A DNA stretch of 64,000 bases from JBGQOG01 sp052113705 (GTDB lineage: Bacteria; Pseudomonadota; Alphaproteobacteria; Rhodobacterales; Rhodobacteraceae): contig NZ_JBGQOG010000010.1 in assembly GCF_052113705.1 (NCBI RefSeq), positions 74,210-138,209 on the forward strand, written 5' to 3'. Below the pieces are notes generated by a model, which was given only the letters and a program-made list of their open reading frames with translations, was not told the DNA's origin and ran no database searches. Position 1 is the stretch's first letter; the number at the start of each line of letters is the position of its first letter. Positions 8,791-16,549 of the stretch are shown in pieces. The translations under genes and the position numbers were made by a program.

Positions 8791-9579
8791 TCACAAATCA
8801 AAGGTCGCAAAGACCGGCGCGTGGTCCGAGGGCTGCTCCCAGCCGCGGGCGGCGCGCAAAACCCGGCTGGAATGTGCCGCCCCCGAAATGTCGGGCGTGG
8901 CCCAGATATGGTCCAGACGGCGGCCTTTGTCCGCCGCATCCCAATCCGGGCTGCGGTAGCTCCACCAGCTGTACAGGTTGCCCGAGGGGATATCCTGCCG
9001 GGTGATGTCGACCCAGCGCCCGGCCTCTTGCGTTTCGGCCAGTGCCGCCACTTCGACCGGCGTGTGACTGACGATTTTCAACAGCGCCTTGTGGTTCCAG
9101 ACGTCATCCTCGCGCGGGGCGATGTTCAGATCGCCCACCAGAATCGCCTTGTGCGGCCGCTGGGCGCGGAAATGGTCGCGCATCTCGCTGAGGTAATCGA
9201 GCTTCTGGCCGAATTTCACATTGGCCTCGCGGTCGGGAATATCGCCCCCGGCGGGGACATAGCAATTGTGGATGACCACGCCGTTCTCCAGCCGTGCCGC
9301 GACATGGCGGGCGTGGTTCAGCCCGGCGAAATCGCGGCCATCCACATCCTCCAGCGGGGTTTTCGACAGAATGGCCACGCCGTTATAGCCCTTTTGGCCG
9401 CGCGCCACGATGTGGCGGTAGCCCAGCGCCGCGAATTGCTCGAGCGGGATTTTCTCCACCGGGCTTTTGCATTCCTGCAGGCAGAGCACATCCGGCGCCT
9501 CCTCGCCCAGAAGCTTGGCGACCAGACCTTCGCGCAGGCGGACCGAGTTGATGTTCCAGGTGGCGAGGGTGAAGGTCAT
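8791..9579 (-). CDS. xth: Exodeoxyribonuclease III
   Basis: AP endonuclease and 3'-5' exonuclease of the EEP superfamily for base excision repair, 262 residues. The sequence shows TLATWNINSVR, LCLQECK (metal-binding Glu), GYNGVAILSK, LVGDLNIAP (catalytic Asp/Asn) and SDHAPV (catalytic His). The start at 9579 is supported by AAGGA about eight bases upstream. It belongs to the XthA2-like group with PREDD after the DLNIAP motif. A minus-strand terminator at 9682-9702 lies upstream, so transcription of xth must begin between 9579 and 9680. Confidence 0.94.
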   Translation of the reverse strand: MTFTLATWNINSVRLREGLVAKLLGEEAPDVLCLQECKSPVEKIPLEQFAALGYRHIVARGQKGYNGVAILSKTPLEDVDGRDFAGLNHARHVAARLENGVVIHNCYVPAGGDIPDREANVKFGQKLDYLSEMRDHFRAQRPHKAILVGDLNIAPREDDVWNHKALLKIVSHTPVEVAALAETQEAGRWVDITRQDIPSGNLYSWWSYRSPDWDAADKGRRLDHIWATPDISGAAHSSRVLRAARGWEQPSDHAPVFATFDL

Positions 9580-9681
9580 CGGCTGTTCCTTGGTCTGGCG
9601 CGCGGCGCGCGCGGGGCGGCGCGATCCTAACCGGGATCGCCGCAGGGGCAAGCCGCTGAACGCGGATCGGCGCAAAGAAAA

Positions 9682-9702
9682 ACCCGGACCATTGGTCCGG
9701 GT
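9682..9702 (-). terminator. Rho-independent terminator of candidate sRNA
   Basis: Perfect 9-bp inverted repeat ACCCGGACC-ATT-GGTCCGGGT. The minus strand continues with TTTTCTTT. The strand is assigned from the T-run. Confidence 0.85.
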
Positions 9703-9800
9703 CAAGTGGGGTAGGAGAGACAACAGGGTAGTGGCCTTGACCCCGGCCACGGGGGCTTCGATGAGATAACGCCGGGGCACGCCCGGGGTTCCCCGGAGGC
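9682..9800 (-). ncRNA. Candidate trans-acting small RNA
   Basis: Read on the minus strand, the segment has a CCGGGG/CCCCGG hairpin (9783-9796), a GTGGCC/GGCCAC hairpin (9731-9750), a CU-rich single-stranded stretch with TCTCTCCTACCCC, and a canonical terminator: 9-bp stem ACCCGGACC/GGTCCGGGT (9682-9702) followed by TTTTCTTT. No minus-strand protein gene lies upstream for the terminator to serve, and the xth gene begins only after it. That arrangement and the CU-rich seed resemble alphaproteobacterial sRNAs that block Shine-Dalgarno sites. The 5' end is not defined by sequence. Confidence 0.5.
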
Positions 9801-9816
9801 CGCGATTTTTTGCGCG

Positions 9817-9850
9817 GTCAGGGCGGGGTGGCGGTCAGGGCGGGGTGGCG
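9817..9850. repeat. 17-base tandem direct repeat
   Basis: Two exact adjacent copies of GTCAGGCGGGGTGGCG-like sequence (true unit 17 bases, 9817-9833 then 9834-9850, beginning GTCAGGGCGGGG). It is intergenic, upstream of the candidate sRNA. It could be a recent slippage duplication or a paired binding site. Confidence 0.8.
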
Positions 9851-10031
9851 GTCCGCCCGGGGCGGAACGCGCTGATCTTGTCACCCATCGCCCGCAACCC
9901 GCAGGTGACGGGCCTGCAACAGAGGCCGCAAACCCCGCATTCCATCGCCGAATTGTCCCCATCACAAAACGGCGATTGACCTGAGGCGGGTTTCATCTGA
10001 ACTCTGCAGTCTCGCATCCCGGAGCCCCATC

Positions 10032-11270
10032 ATGAGCCACGCCCGTCTGTTCACCCCGGTTCTGATCGGTGGTTGCATCATCTTGCTGATCAACTTTGCC
10101 CTGCGGGCGAGCTTTGGGATGTTCCAGATTCCCATCGCCAGCGAATTTGGCTGGCCGCGCGCCGAGTTCTCGCTGGCCATCGCCATTCAGAACCTGGCCT
10201 GGGGGATCGGCCAGCCGATCTTTGGCGCCTTTGCCGAGAAATTCGGGGATCGCCGCGCGATCATCCTCGGGGCGCTTCTCTATTCTGCGGGGCTGATGCT
10301 CTCCTCGCTCGCCGTCACGCCGCTGCAGCATCAGATGCTGGAGATCCTTGTGGGCTTTGGCATTGCGGGGACCGGCTTTGGGGTGATCCTGGCGGTGGTG
10401 GGCCGCGCGAGCTCCAACGAGAACCGCAGTCTGGCGCTGGGGATTGCCACCGCTGCCGGATCGGCGGGCCAGGTGTTCGGCGCGCCGCTGGCACAGGGGC
10501 TGTTGGCGCATTTCCCCTGGCAATCGGTGTTCATGATCTTTTCGGGGATCATCCTGCTGACGCTGTTCGCGCTGCCGATGCTGCGCGCGCCTGCGATGGC
10601 CAGCAAACATGAGCTGGAGGAAAGCATGGGAGCGGTGCTGACCCGCGCCTTCAAGGACCCCTCGTTCATCCTGATCTTTGTGGGCTTTTTCTCCTGCGGC
10701 TATCAGCTGGGCTTTATCACCGCGCATTTCCCGGCCTTTGTGACCGAGATGTGCGGCGCCATTGACCCCACCGGCATGCTCGCATCACTGGGGATCTCGA
10801 CCACCTCGGCGCTGGGGGCGATTGCCATTTCGGTCATCGGGCTGGCGAATATTGCGGGCACGATCACGGCGGGCTGGCTGGGCAAGCGCTATACCAAGAA
10901 ATACCTGCTGGCGGGGATTTATCTGGCGCGCACATTGGTCTCGGCGGCGTTTATCCTGACGCCGATGACCCCGGCGACGGTGCTGTTGTTCTCGCTCTCG
11001 ATGGGGGCGTTGTGGTTGGCCACGGTGCCGCTGACCTCGGGGCTTGTCGCGCATATCTATGGGCTGCGCTATATGGGCACGCTCTATGGCTTTGTCTTCC
11101 TCTCGCATCAGATCGGCTCGTTCATGGGCGTCTGGCTGGGGGGCAAGCTCTATGACCTCTATGGCAGCTACACGATTGTGTGGTGGATCGGCGTCGGCGT
11201 CGGGGCGTTTTCGGCCATCGCGCATCTGCCGGTGCGGGAAAAGCCGATGGCGATGGTGGCGGCCGAGTGA
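10032..11270 (+). CDS. MFS transporter
   Basis: A 412-residue major facilitator superfamily carrier with about 12 hydrophobic segments in two halves joined by a loop near residue 200. The MFS signature appears as GAFAEKFGDRRAIILGA between helices 2 and 3, and GWLGKRYTKKYLLAG in the second half. The overall look is of the monocarboxylate/oxalate-formate antiporter-like group, but the substrate is unknown. It stands alone on the plus strand, with GGAG about 9 bases before the ATG. A hairpin repeat follows it before the convergent cyclodeaminase gene. Confidence 0.85.
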   Translation: MSHARLFTPVLIGGCIILLINFALRASFGMFQIPIASEFGWPRAEFSLAIAIQNLAWGIGQPIFGAFAEKFGDRRAIILGALLYSAGLMLSSLAVTPLQHQMLEILVGFGIAGTGFGVILAVVGRASSNENRSLALGIATAAGSAGQVFGAPLAQGLLAHFPWQSVFMIFSGIILLTLFALPMLRAPAMASKHELEESMGAVLTRAFKDPSFILIFVGFFSCGYQLGFITAHFPAFVTEMCGAIDPTGMLASLGISTTSALGAIAISVIGLANIAGTITAGWLGKRYTKKYLLAGIYLARTLVSAAFILTPMTPATVLLFSLSMGALWLATVPLTSGLVAHIYGLRYMGTLYGFVFLSHQIGSFMGVWLGGKLYDLYGSYTIVWWIGVGVGAFSAIAHLPVREKPMAMVAAE

Positions 11271-11295
11271 TCCGGGCCGGGCGCGCGTGGTGAGG

Positions 11296-11343
11296 CCGGG
11301 GGCGCTGCCCCCGGACCCCCGGGATATTTTGGATCAGGCAAAG
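11296..11343. repeat. Rhodobacteraceal intergenic hairpin repeat, copy 1
   Basis: The stem CCGGGGGC / GCCCCCGG (11296-11303 with 11307-11314) is followed by ACCCCC and then GGGATATTTT and GGATCAGGCAAAG (11321-11343). The tail matches copy 2 (19610-19632) at 22 of 23 positions. It sits between convergent genes and abuts the stop of the downstream gene, as expected for a dispersed transcription-end element. Confidence 0.75.
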
Positions 11344-11344
11344 A

Positions 11345-12286
11345 TCAGCGGGCGCGCCAGGCTTGCAGGGCGTATTGCGCCACCATCAGGTCGAGATGCG
11401 CGCCGCCGCCGTTCTTGCAGATGGTGATCTCTTCCGGGCTTTGCCGGGCAAAGCGGCCCGAGGGGAGGTCGTAGTAATCGGCGATGATATCCGCCTCGGA
11501 GATCACGCCGCGTTCCAGCGGATCCTTGATCTCGCCGATGTGGTGCAAGGTGGTGGCGCGGGAGTCGACGAAAAGCCGCGCGTGGCGCAGTGCATTGTCA
11601 TCCGCCTCGCGCATGTCCGGCCGGTAGGCACCGATCAGGTCGACATGGGTGCCCGGCGCCAGCCAGTCGCCCATCAGCAGCGGGCTTTGCGCCATGGTGG
11701 TGGTGGCGATGATCTCGGCGCGGCGGGTGGCGGTTTCCAGATCGGTGACCGCTGTCGCGCCGCTGGCGTCCGCCAGTTTGCGCGCCGCCTCGTGCGAGCG
11801 GTTCCAGATGCTGAACTTTGCGCCGGGAAAGGCGGCCCGGTAGGCCGCAATCATCGAGGCCGCCACATTTCCCGCGCCGATGATCAGCACGTCGCGCGCC
11901 TCGGGCCGGGCCAGTTTGCGCGCGGCGAGCAGGCTGTCGCCTGCGGTTTTCCATTTGGTGACGAGCTGAAAATCGACCAAGGCCTCCAGTTCGCCGGTCT
12001 CATCACTCAGCAGGTTGACCACCCCGTTGACCGAGCCGCGTCCCGCCGCCGGATTGCCGGGGAAGATGGTTGCCGCTTTCACCGCAAGGCCGAGGCCGTC
12101 GATCCAGGCCGAGCGGGTGAGCAAGGTATCCTTGCCGCGGTAGAGGAAGGTATCCGCCACCTCGGCGCGCGGCAGATAGTGGCCCGCCTCCAGCGCCTCG
12201 GTCAGGGTGAGCCAGTCCAGATGGGCTTCGGCTTCGGGACCGACGATTTCGGGGCCGGATCGTGTGCCGGATACTCTGGCGGTCAT
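11345..12286 (-). CDS. Ornithine cyclodeaminase / mu-crystallin family protein
   Basis: A 313-residue NAD(P)-binding protein of the ornithine cyclodeaminase/mu-crystallin family. The Rossmann motif is VLIIGAGNVAASM, with KAATIFPGN and NGVVNLLSDETG earlier in the chain. Family members are ornithine or lysine cyclodeaminases, or reductases of delta1-pyrroline-2-carboxylate and related ketimines. Which reaction applies is not decidable here. The start at 12286 has GAGGAGG upstream, and the ATG overlaps the stop of the HAD gene (ATGA). It is the last gene of a five-gene operon. Confidence 0.85.
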   Translation of the reverse strand: MTARVSGTRSGPEIVGPEAEAHLDWLTLTEALEAGHYLPRAEVADTFLYRGKDTLLTRSAWIDGLGLAVKAATIFPGNPAAGRGSVNGVVNLLSDETGELEALVDFQLVTKWKTAGDSLLAARKLARPEARDVLIIGAGNVAASMIAAYRAAFPGAKFSIWNRSHEAARKLADASGATAVTDLETATRRAEIIATTTMAQSPLLMGDWLAPGTHVDLIGAYRPDMREADDNALRHARLFVDSRATTLHHIGEIKDPLERGVISEADIIADYYDLPSGRFARQSPEEITICKNGGGAHLDLMVAQYALQAWRAR

Positions 12287-12900
12287 TGCGCTTCCTCCTC
12301 GCTGAGCAGCCCTTCGGCGATCAGCCGCGCGGCCCAACCGTCGGGCGCGGTGAACAGATGCGTCTGCCAGCCGCGCGCGGCGGCGGCGGCAATATTATCC
12401 GCGCGGTCATCGGCAAAGAGTAGACCCCCGGGGGCAATGCCGCAATCCGCCTCGACCCGGGCGTAAATCTCGGCATCCGGTTTGATCACCGCCATCTGGC
12501 CCGAGACATAGGCGCGGTCAAATTCGCTCAGGAAATCATACTGCGTCTGGGCATAGGCGAAGCTCTCAATCCCGAAATTGGTCAGCGCGAAAACCGGCAC
12601 GCCGCGGGCCCGCAGCGCCCGCAAGAGCCGCACGGAATGCGGAATCGCCGGGCTGGCCATATGGATCCAGTCATCATGCCAGCGGCGGATCTCCTCCCGC
12701 CATTCGGGGTGTTTTTCCGCCTCGGCATAGATCGTCTCGCGGAAGGGGGCGCCGCGGTCGATCGCGTCATTCATCGCATGCAGATCGACGGCGGCAAACA
12801 TCGCCTCGCGCCGCGCACGCGGCATGATGCTGTCGTAATGCCGCTCGGGTTGCCATTCGATCAGCACATTGCCGATGTCAAAGATCACCGCTTCAATCAT
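12283..12900 (-). CDS. HAD-family hydrolase (YihX-like)
   Basis: A 205-residue haloacid dehalogenase superfamily phosphatase. Motif I is VIFDIGNVL (nucleophile Asp), motif II ALTNF, motif III Lys in VIKPDAEIY, and motif IV LLFADDRADN. The FD-GNV form with a small cap resembles YihX-type sugar phosphatases. The substrate is unknown. It overlaps the upstream UPF0178 gene by 8 bases and the downstream cyclodeaminase gene by 4 bases, so translation is probably coupled. Confidence 0.87.
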   Translation of the reverse strand: MIEAVIFDIGNVLIEWQPERHYDSIMPRARREAMFAAVDLHAMNDAIDRGAPFRETIYAEAEKHPEWREEIRRWHDDWIHMASPAIPHSVRLLRALRARGVPVFALTNFGIESFAYAQTQYDFLSEFDRAYVSGQMAVIKPDAEIYARVEADCGIAPGGLLFADDRADNIAAAAARGWQTHLFTAPDGWAARLIAEGLLSEEEAQ

Positions 12901-13351
12901 TCTCTGCCTCTTTCATCGCAGCCCGGGTCACCCGATCCAGAGCATCGAGAAACCGTGACCGGTCGGCCTTGGAAAACCCCTTGCCGCCGCCCTGCCGGAA
13001 TGGATCGGCGCTGCGCAGATCCGCCATCAGATCGCGGGTGGCCAGCACATTGCCGATATTGGCGGGGGTCAGCGCCTCGCCATCATGTTTCAGGACCCGC
13101 GCCCCGGCCTCTACGCATTTCGCCGCAAGCGGGATGTCGACGGTCACCACGACATCGCCCCGCCCCGCCCGTTCGGCGATCCATTTGTCGGCCTCATCCG
13201 GGCCCGCCGCCACATAGACCATTTCCACCAAAGGATTGGCCGAGGGACGCAGGCCGCCGTTGCAGACCATCAGCAATTTCTGGCCCAGACGGGTGGCGAC
13301 CCGCTCGGCCTCGTCCTTCACCGGGCAGGCATCGGCATCGAGATAGATCAT
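12893..13351 (-). CDS. YaiI/YqxD family protein (UPF0178)
   Basis: A 152-residue protein of the UPF0178 (DUF188) family, a PIN-like fold. The N-terminus MIYLDADACPVKDEAERVA and the internal DEADKWIAER, VVVTVDIPLAAKC and FSKADRSRFL blocks are family hallmarks. The conserved acidic residues suggest a nuclease, but no activity is established. The start codon overlaps the stop of fghA by 4 bases. Confidence 0.92.
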   Translation of the reverse strand: MIYLDADACPVKDEAERVATRLGQKLLMVCNGGLRPSANPLVEMVYVAAGPDEADKWIAERAGRGDVVVTVDIPLAAKCVEAGARVLKHDGEALTPANIGNVLATRDLMADLRSADPFRQGGGKGFSKADRSRFLDALDRVTRAAMKEAEND

Positions 13352-14181
13352 GGGCGGTACAAAGCCTCGGCGTGGAAGGCGATATGTTCGGCCATGAAGG
13401 TCTGGATGAAGAAATAGCTGTGATCATAGCCCGCCTGCATGCGGAACGCGCCCGATTGGCGGCGTTTCATCATCGCCGTGGCGAAGCTTTCCGGCATCAG
13501 AAGGTCAAGGAACTGATCCGATGTGCCCTGATCCACCAGCACATCGCCGTCAAACCCCTGCGCCGTCATCAGAAGGCTCGCATCATGCGCGGCCCAGCGC
13601 GTCTCATCGGTGCCGAGATAGGCGGTGAATTGTTTGCGGCCCCAGTCCGAGGCGGTCGGGTTGCAGATCGGCGAAAAGGCCGAAACCGAGGTGAACCGCC
13701 CCGGCAGCGACATCGCCAGCGTCAGCGCGCCGTGCCCGCCCATCGAATGGCCGGTGATCGCCTGGCGCTCTTCGTTGATCGGGAAATTGGTGGCGAGGAG
13801 GTTCGGCAGCTCTTCGGCCACATAATCCCACATCTGAAAATGCGGCGCCCAGGGGTCTTGCGTGGCGTTGACGTAGAACCCCGCACCCTGCCCCAGATCA
13901 TAGGCGGCATCATTCGCCACCCCCTCGCCGCGCGGCGAAGTGTCGGGGAAGACCAGCGCAATGCCATGCTCGGCGGCCCATTTCTGCGCCCCCGCCTTGG
14001 TCATCGCATTCTCATGCGTGCAGGTCAGGCCGGAAAGATACCAGAGCACCGGCACCGGCTGATCCTCGGCCTCGGCGGGCAGGAAGAGGCCAAAGGTCAT
14101 CTCGGTCCCGGTCGCCTGCGACGCATGTGCATAGACGCCCTGAACGCCCCCGAAACAGCGGTTTTCTGAGAGGGTACGCAT
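13348..14181 (-). CDS. fghA: S-formylglutathione hydrolase
   Basis: A 277-residue esterase-D-type alpha/beta hydrolase that hydrolyses S-formylglutathione to formate and glutathione in formaldehyde detoxification. Visible features are the nucleophile Ser in GHSMGGHGALT, the oxyanion region LSGLTCTHEN, and the catalytic His in GYDHSYFFI. The start at 14181 (MRTLSENRCF) is supported by AGGAG five bases upstream. No glutathione-dependent formaldehyde dehydrogenase or Gfa gene is adjacent, unlike in many relatives, so the pathway partners must be elsewhere. Confidence 0.95.
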   Translation of the reverse strand: MRTLSENRCFGGVQGVYAHASQATGTEMTFGLFLPAEAEDQPVPVLWYLSGLTCTHENAMTKAGAQKWAAEHGIALVFPDTSPRGEGVANDAAYDLGQGAGFYVNATQDPWAPHFQMWDYVAEELPNLLATNFPINEERQAITGHSMGGHGALTLAMSLPGRFTSVSAFSPICNPTASDWGRKQFTAYLGTDETRWAAHDASLLMTAQGFDGDVLVDQGTSDQFLDLLMPESFATAMMKRRQSGAFRMQAGYDHSYFFIQTFMAEHIAFHAEALYRP

Positions 14182-14189
14182 ATTATCTC

Positions 14190-15119
14190 CTAGTGATGGG
14201 TGACCCAGGCGATCACGACCGGCACGGTCAGAATGCTCGCCGCGGTGGAAATCAGGATGGAAGCCGACACCCGCTGACGCGCGATGCCGTAATGGGCCGA
14301 GAGGATATAGACATTGCCCGCCACCGGCAAAGCCGCCGCCGCGATCATCACCCCGGCGGCAAAGGGATCGACCGGGAAGAGCCACAGCGCGGCCACGGCC
14401 ACGGCAAGCGGATGCAGCACCAGCTTGGCCCCCGAGAGCCAGACGGCGGGGCGCACCCGCTCTGCGCTTTTGTCGGCCAGCGAGGCGCCGATGGCAAAGA
14501 GCGCGCCGGGCGTGGCAGCGGCCCCCAGCAGCGTCAGGAAGTCATTGAGCGGTACGGGCATCGGGATTTTCAGCACCGACCAGGTGAGCCCGGCCAGAAT
14601 CGAGGTGATCATCGGGTTTTTCAGCAGCCCCAGCGCCAGGGGCCGCAGCAGGCCGAGGCTGATCCGGCCATGACGGGCCGCGGCGATCACCATGGTCAGG
14701 ATCGAGGAAAACACGATCATATCCGTGCAGAGCACCATCAGCACCGGCCCGGCGGCGGCGGCCCCCAACAGCACCACCAGCATCGGCACGCCGAGAAAGC
14801 CAGTGTTGCCGGTCATCGCGGTATAGGCCTCCATCGCCGCCTCTTCCAAGGGCAGGGCGCGCAGGCGGGCCACGGCAAAGGCCAACAGGCAGACCGTCAG
14901 CGAAGCGCTCAGATAGGCCGCCACAAACACCGGATCAAAGAGGTCGGAGAACGGCAGCGTGGCCGCAAAACGGAACAGCATCGCCGAGAGCGCGAAGTAA
15001 AAGACGAATTTCGTCAGCCAGGCGGTGGCTTCGGCGGGGAAAAACTTCACCCGGCCGGCGGCCCAGCCCAGCCCGATCAGCGCGAAAAACGGAAGCGTCT
15101 TGAGGAAAATCGCCAGCAT
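14190..15119 (-). CDS. AEC family transporter (auxin efflux carrier type)
   Basis: A 309-residue membrane protein with about ten hydrophobic segments and the AEC/PIN-like duplicated architecture. It starts MLAIFLKTLPFFALIGLGWA and has the conserved MTGNTGFLGVPM and NPMITSILAGL motifs. Members export organic anions such as malonate or malate. No substrate can be assigned. It is the first gene of the operon and stops 8 bases before the fghA start. Confidence 0.87.
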   Translation of the reverse strand: MLAIFLKTLPFFALIGLGWAAGRVKFFPAEATAWLTKFVFYFALSAMLFRFAATLPFSDLFDPVFVAAYLSASLTVCLLAFAVARLRALPLEEAAMEAYTAMTGNTGFLGVPMLVVLLGAAAAGPVLMVLCTDMIVFSSILTMVIAAARHGRISLGLLRPLALGLLKNPMITSILAGLTWSVLKIPMPVPLNDFLTLLGAAATPGALFAIGASLADKSAERVRPAVWLSGAKLVLHPLAVAVAALWLFPVDPFAAGVMIAAAALPVAGNVYILSAHYGIARQRVSASILISTAASILTVPVVIAWVTHH

Positions 15120-15224
15120 GGCCTAGGGCTAACAGCCCCGCGCCGCGCCCGCCAGCCGCAAAAACACCCGAGGCGCATTTCGGCATGCCGCGGGTGGAAT
15201 TTCGGATCTCGGGCGACGGCGGGA

Positions 15225-16202
15225 TCAGCCGCCGCCGATCAGCACACCCGCGGCAAAGACCAGCGCGCCACCGACCACGACCTGCAACGCCGCGCGGAAG
15301 AACGGCGTTTCCATAAAGCGGTTCTGGATCCAGGCAATCGCCCAAAGCTCGACGAAAACCACGATCATCGCGATGGTGGTGGCGGTCCAGAAATCCGGGA
15401 TCAGATAGGGCAGCGCATGGCCGAGCCCGCCAAGTGCGGTCATCACCCCGGAGGCCAGCCCGCGTTTGAGCGGCGAGCCGCGCCCCGAGAGCACGCCGTC
15501 ATCATGCGCGGCCTCGGTAAAGCCCATCGAGATGCCCGCGCCGACCGAGGCCGCCGCGCCCACCAGAAAGGTGGTCCAGGTGTCTTGCGTCGCAAAAGCC
15601 GTCGCAAAGATCGGCGCCAGGGTCGAGACCGAGCCGTCCATCAGCCCCGCCAGCCCCGGCTGCACCCAGGTCAGGATGAACTGCCGGTGCGCGGCGCGGT
15701 CCTCTTCGGATTTCGTCTCGGCATCCAGATGCTCGCCCTGCAATTCACCGGCGCGCGTCTCGTGACCGGCCTCAGCCGCCGCCAGATCGCCCAGCAATTT
15801 GCGGGTGGCGGCATCCGAAGTGGCCCCGGCGGCCTTGGTGTAGAATGCGGCTGCCGCATGTTCCATGGCCTCGGCCTCGCCGCGGATACGCTCGAGCGAG
15901 AGGTTCTCGATCAGCCAGACCGGCTGGCGGGCATAGAACCCCGCCACATGTTCCCGCCGGATCAGCGGGATCACCTCGCCAAAGCGCGCGCGATGCGCCT
16001 CGATCAGGCGGCGGCGGTGGTCATCTTCCTCCACCGCCATCTCATCGAAAACCGCCGCAGAGCCGGGATATGCGGCACGCAGTTTCTCGGCATATTGCCG
16101 GTAGATGCGGGCGTCATCCTCTTCCGAGGAAATCGCCAGGGCCAGAACCTCCTGTTCGGAGAGCTCGGCAAAGCGGCGACGGGACGAAAAAGACGGTATC
16201 AT
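15225..16202 (-). CDS. mbfA: Iron exporter MbfA (ferritin-like domain fused to VIT1)
   Basis: A 325-residue fusion. Residues about 1-165 form a rubrerythrin/ferritin-like four-helix domain with metal-binding Glu-rich motifs (SSEEDDARIY, EEDDHRRRL, EAEAMEHAAAAFY, AEAGHE). Residues about 175-325 form a VIT1/CCC1 membrane domain (PGLAGLMDGSVSTLAPIFATA, GISMGFTEAA). MbfA exports iron from the cytoplasm and protects against iron and peroxide stress in Bradyrhizobium and Agrobacterium, where Irr represses it. An Irr-type palindrome lies 12 bases upstream of this start codon and overlaps the inferred -10, matching that regulation. Confidence 0.93.
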   Translation of the reverse strand: MIPSFSSRRRFAELSEQEVLALAISSEEDDARIYRQYAEKLRAAYPGSAAVFDEMAVEEDDHRRRLIEAHRARFGEVIPLIRREHVAGFYARQPVWLIENLSLERIRGEAEAMEHAAAAFYTKAAGATSDAATRKLLGDLAAAEAGHETRAGELQGEHLDAETKSEEDRAAHRQFILTWVQPGLAGLMDGSVSTLAPIFATAFATQDTWTTFLVGAAASVGAGISMGFTEAAHDDGVLSGRGSPLKRGLASGVMTALGGLGHALPYLIPDFWTATTIAMIVVFVELWAIAWIQNRFMETPFFRAALQVVVGGALVFAAGVLIGGG

Positions 16203-16213
16203 GATGCACCTTT

Positions 16214-16228
16214 TTAGAATGGTTCTAA
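16214..16228 (-). promoter_or_regulatory. Irr-type iron box (ICE) upstream of mbfA
   Basis: Perfect palindrome TTAGAA-TGG-TTCTAA, matching the alphaproteobacterial Irr/iron control element. It overlaps the proposed mbfA -10 (TACCTT, reverse of 16227-16232) and lies 12 bases from the start codon, so a bound regulator would block transcription. Confidence 0.75.
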
Positions 16229-16254
16229 GGTATCGCCTCGCCGCGCTGATGCAA
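16227..16254 (-). promoter_or_regulatory. Predicted mbfA promoter
   Basis: On the minus strand, TTGCAT (16254-16249) and TACCTT (16232-16227) are separated by 16 bases. The Irr box overlaps the -10, as expected for repression under low iron. Confidence 0.45.
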
Positions 16255-16264
16255 GTGCATTTTC

Positions 16265-16340
16265 TGAACTGCGCAGTTCATTTTTTACTTGCAGAAGTGA
16301 ACTATACGGTTCACTAATGCATCTGAACACTTCAGTTCAG
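16265..16340 (+). promoter_or_regulatory. Three tandem GAAC-N6-GTTC palindromic operators
   Basis: Three sites share the core GAAC-N6-GTTC: TGAACTGCGCAGTTCA (16265-16280, perfect), AGTGAACTATACGGTTCACT (16296-16315, perfect arms), and CTGAACACTTCAGTTCAG (16323-16340, perfect arms). The last ends three bases before the AGGAG ribosome site of the 64-codon gene. The shape suits a TetR-like dimer. No regulator gene is nearby, and the binding protein is not identified. Confidence 0.7.
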
Positions 16341-16354
16341 TTAGGAGACTTCCC

Positions 16355-16549
16355 ATGAACCCCTCCCTCCCGATCCTCGTCTTTTCTGTGATCGCCGCCT
16401 CTGTGGTGGCTCTGCCGGTGGTGGCGGGCGGCTATGGCATGGATCTGCCGCGCCTCAGCTTTCCGCGGCCGGTCGTGGCCACGGTCAGCAGCGCGGACCG
16501 GCCGTCGCCCAAGAAACTGTCGGTGACCGTCTCGACCAGCGGAAACTAA
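16355..16549 (+). CDS. Small exported or membrane peptide, unknown function
   Basis: A 64-residue protein not recognised from any family. It starts MNPSLPILVFSVIAASVV, so residues about 5-25 form a hydrophobic helix (signal or single membrane anchor), followed by a short polar, Ser/Pro/Val-rich tail. A strong AGGAG site lies eight bases upstream, and three operator-like palindromes precede it. Its TAA (16547-16549) overlaps the stop of the convergent trhO gene. Expression seems tightly controlled, which argues for a real gene. It could be a small stress-response membrane protein, but that is inference. Confidence 0.6.
   Translation: MNPSLPILVFSVIAASVVALPVVAGGYGMDLPRLSFPRPVVATVSSADRPSPKKLSVTVSTSGN

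Larger units (their letters stand above)
9580..10031. other. 452-base intergenic region
   Basis: No protein gene is supported here. It holds the likely xth promoter (next to 9580), a minus-strand candidate small RNA (about 9682-9800), a perfect 17-base tandem duplication (9817-9833 and 9834-9850), and the leader of the plus-strand MFS gene. Confidence 0.7.

Noticed and set aside
9702..9965. 87-codon minus-strand frame upstream of xth
   Set aside because: It crosses the tandem repeat and the sRNA hairpins; no ribosome site and a Pro/Arg-rich random composition.
14127..16217. 696-codon open frame on the plus strand
   Set aside because: It spans antisense to two recognisable genes (AEC carrier and mbfA) and the gap between them, which a real gene would not do.
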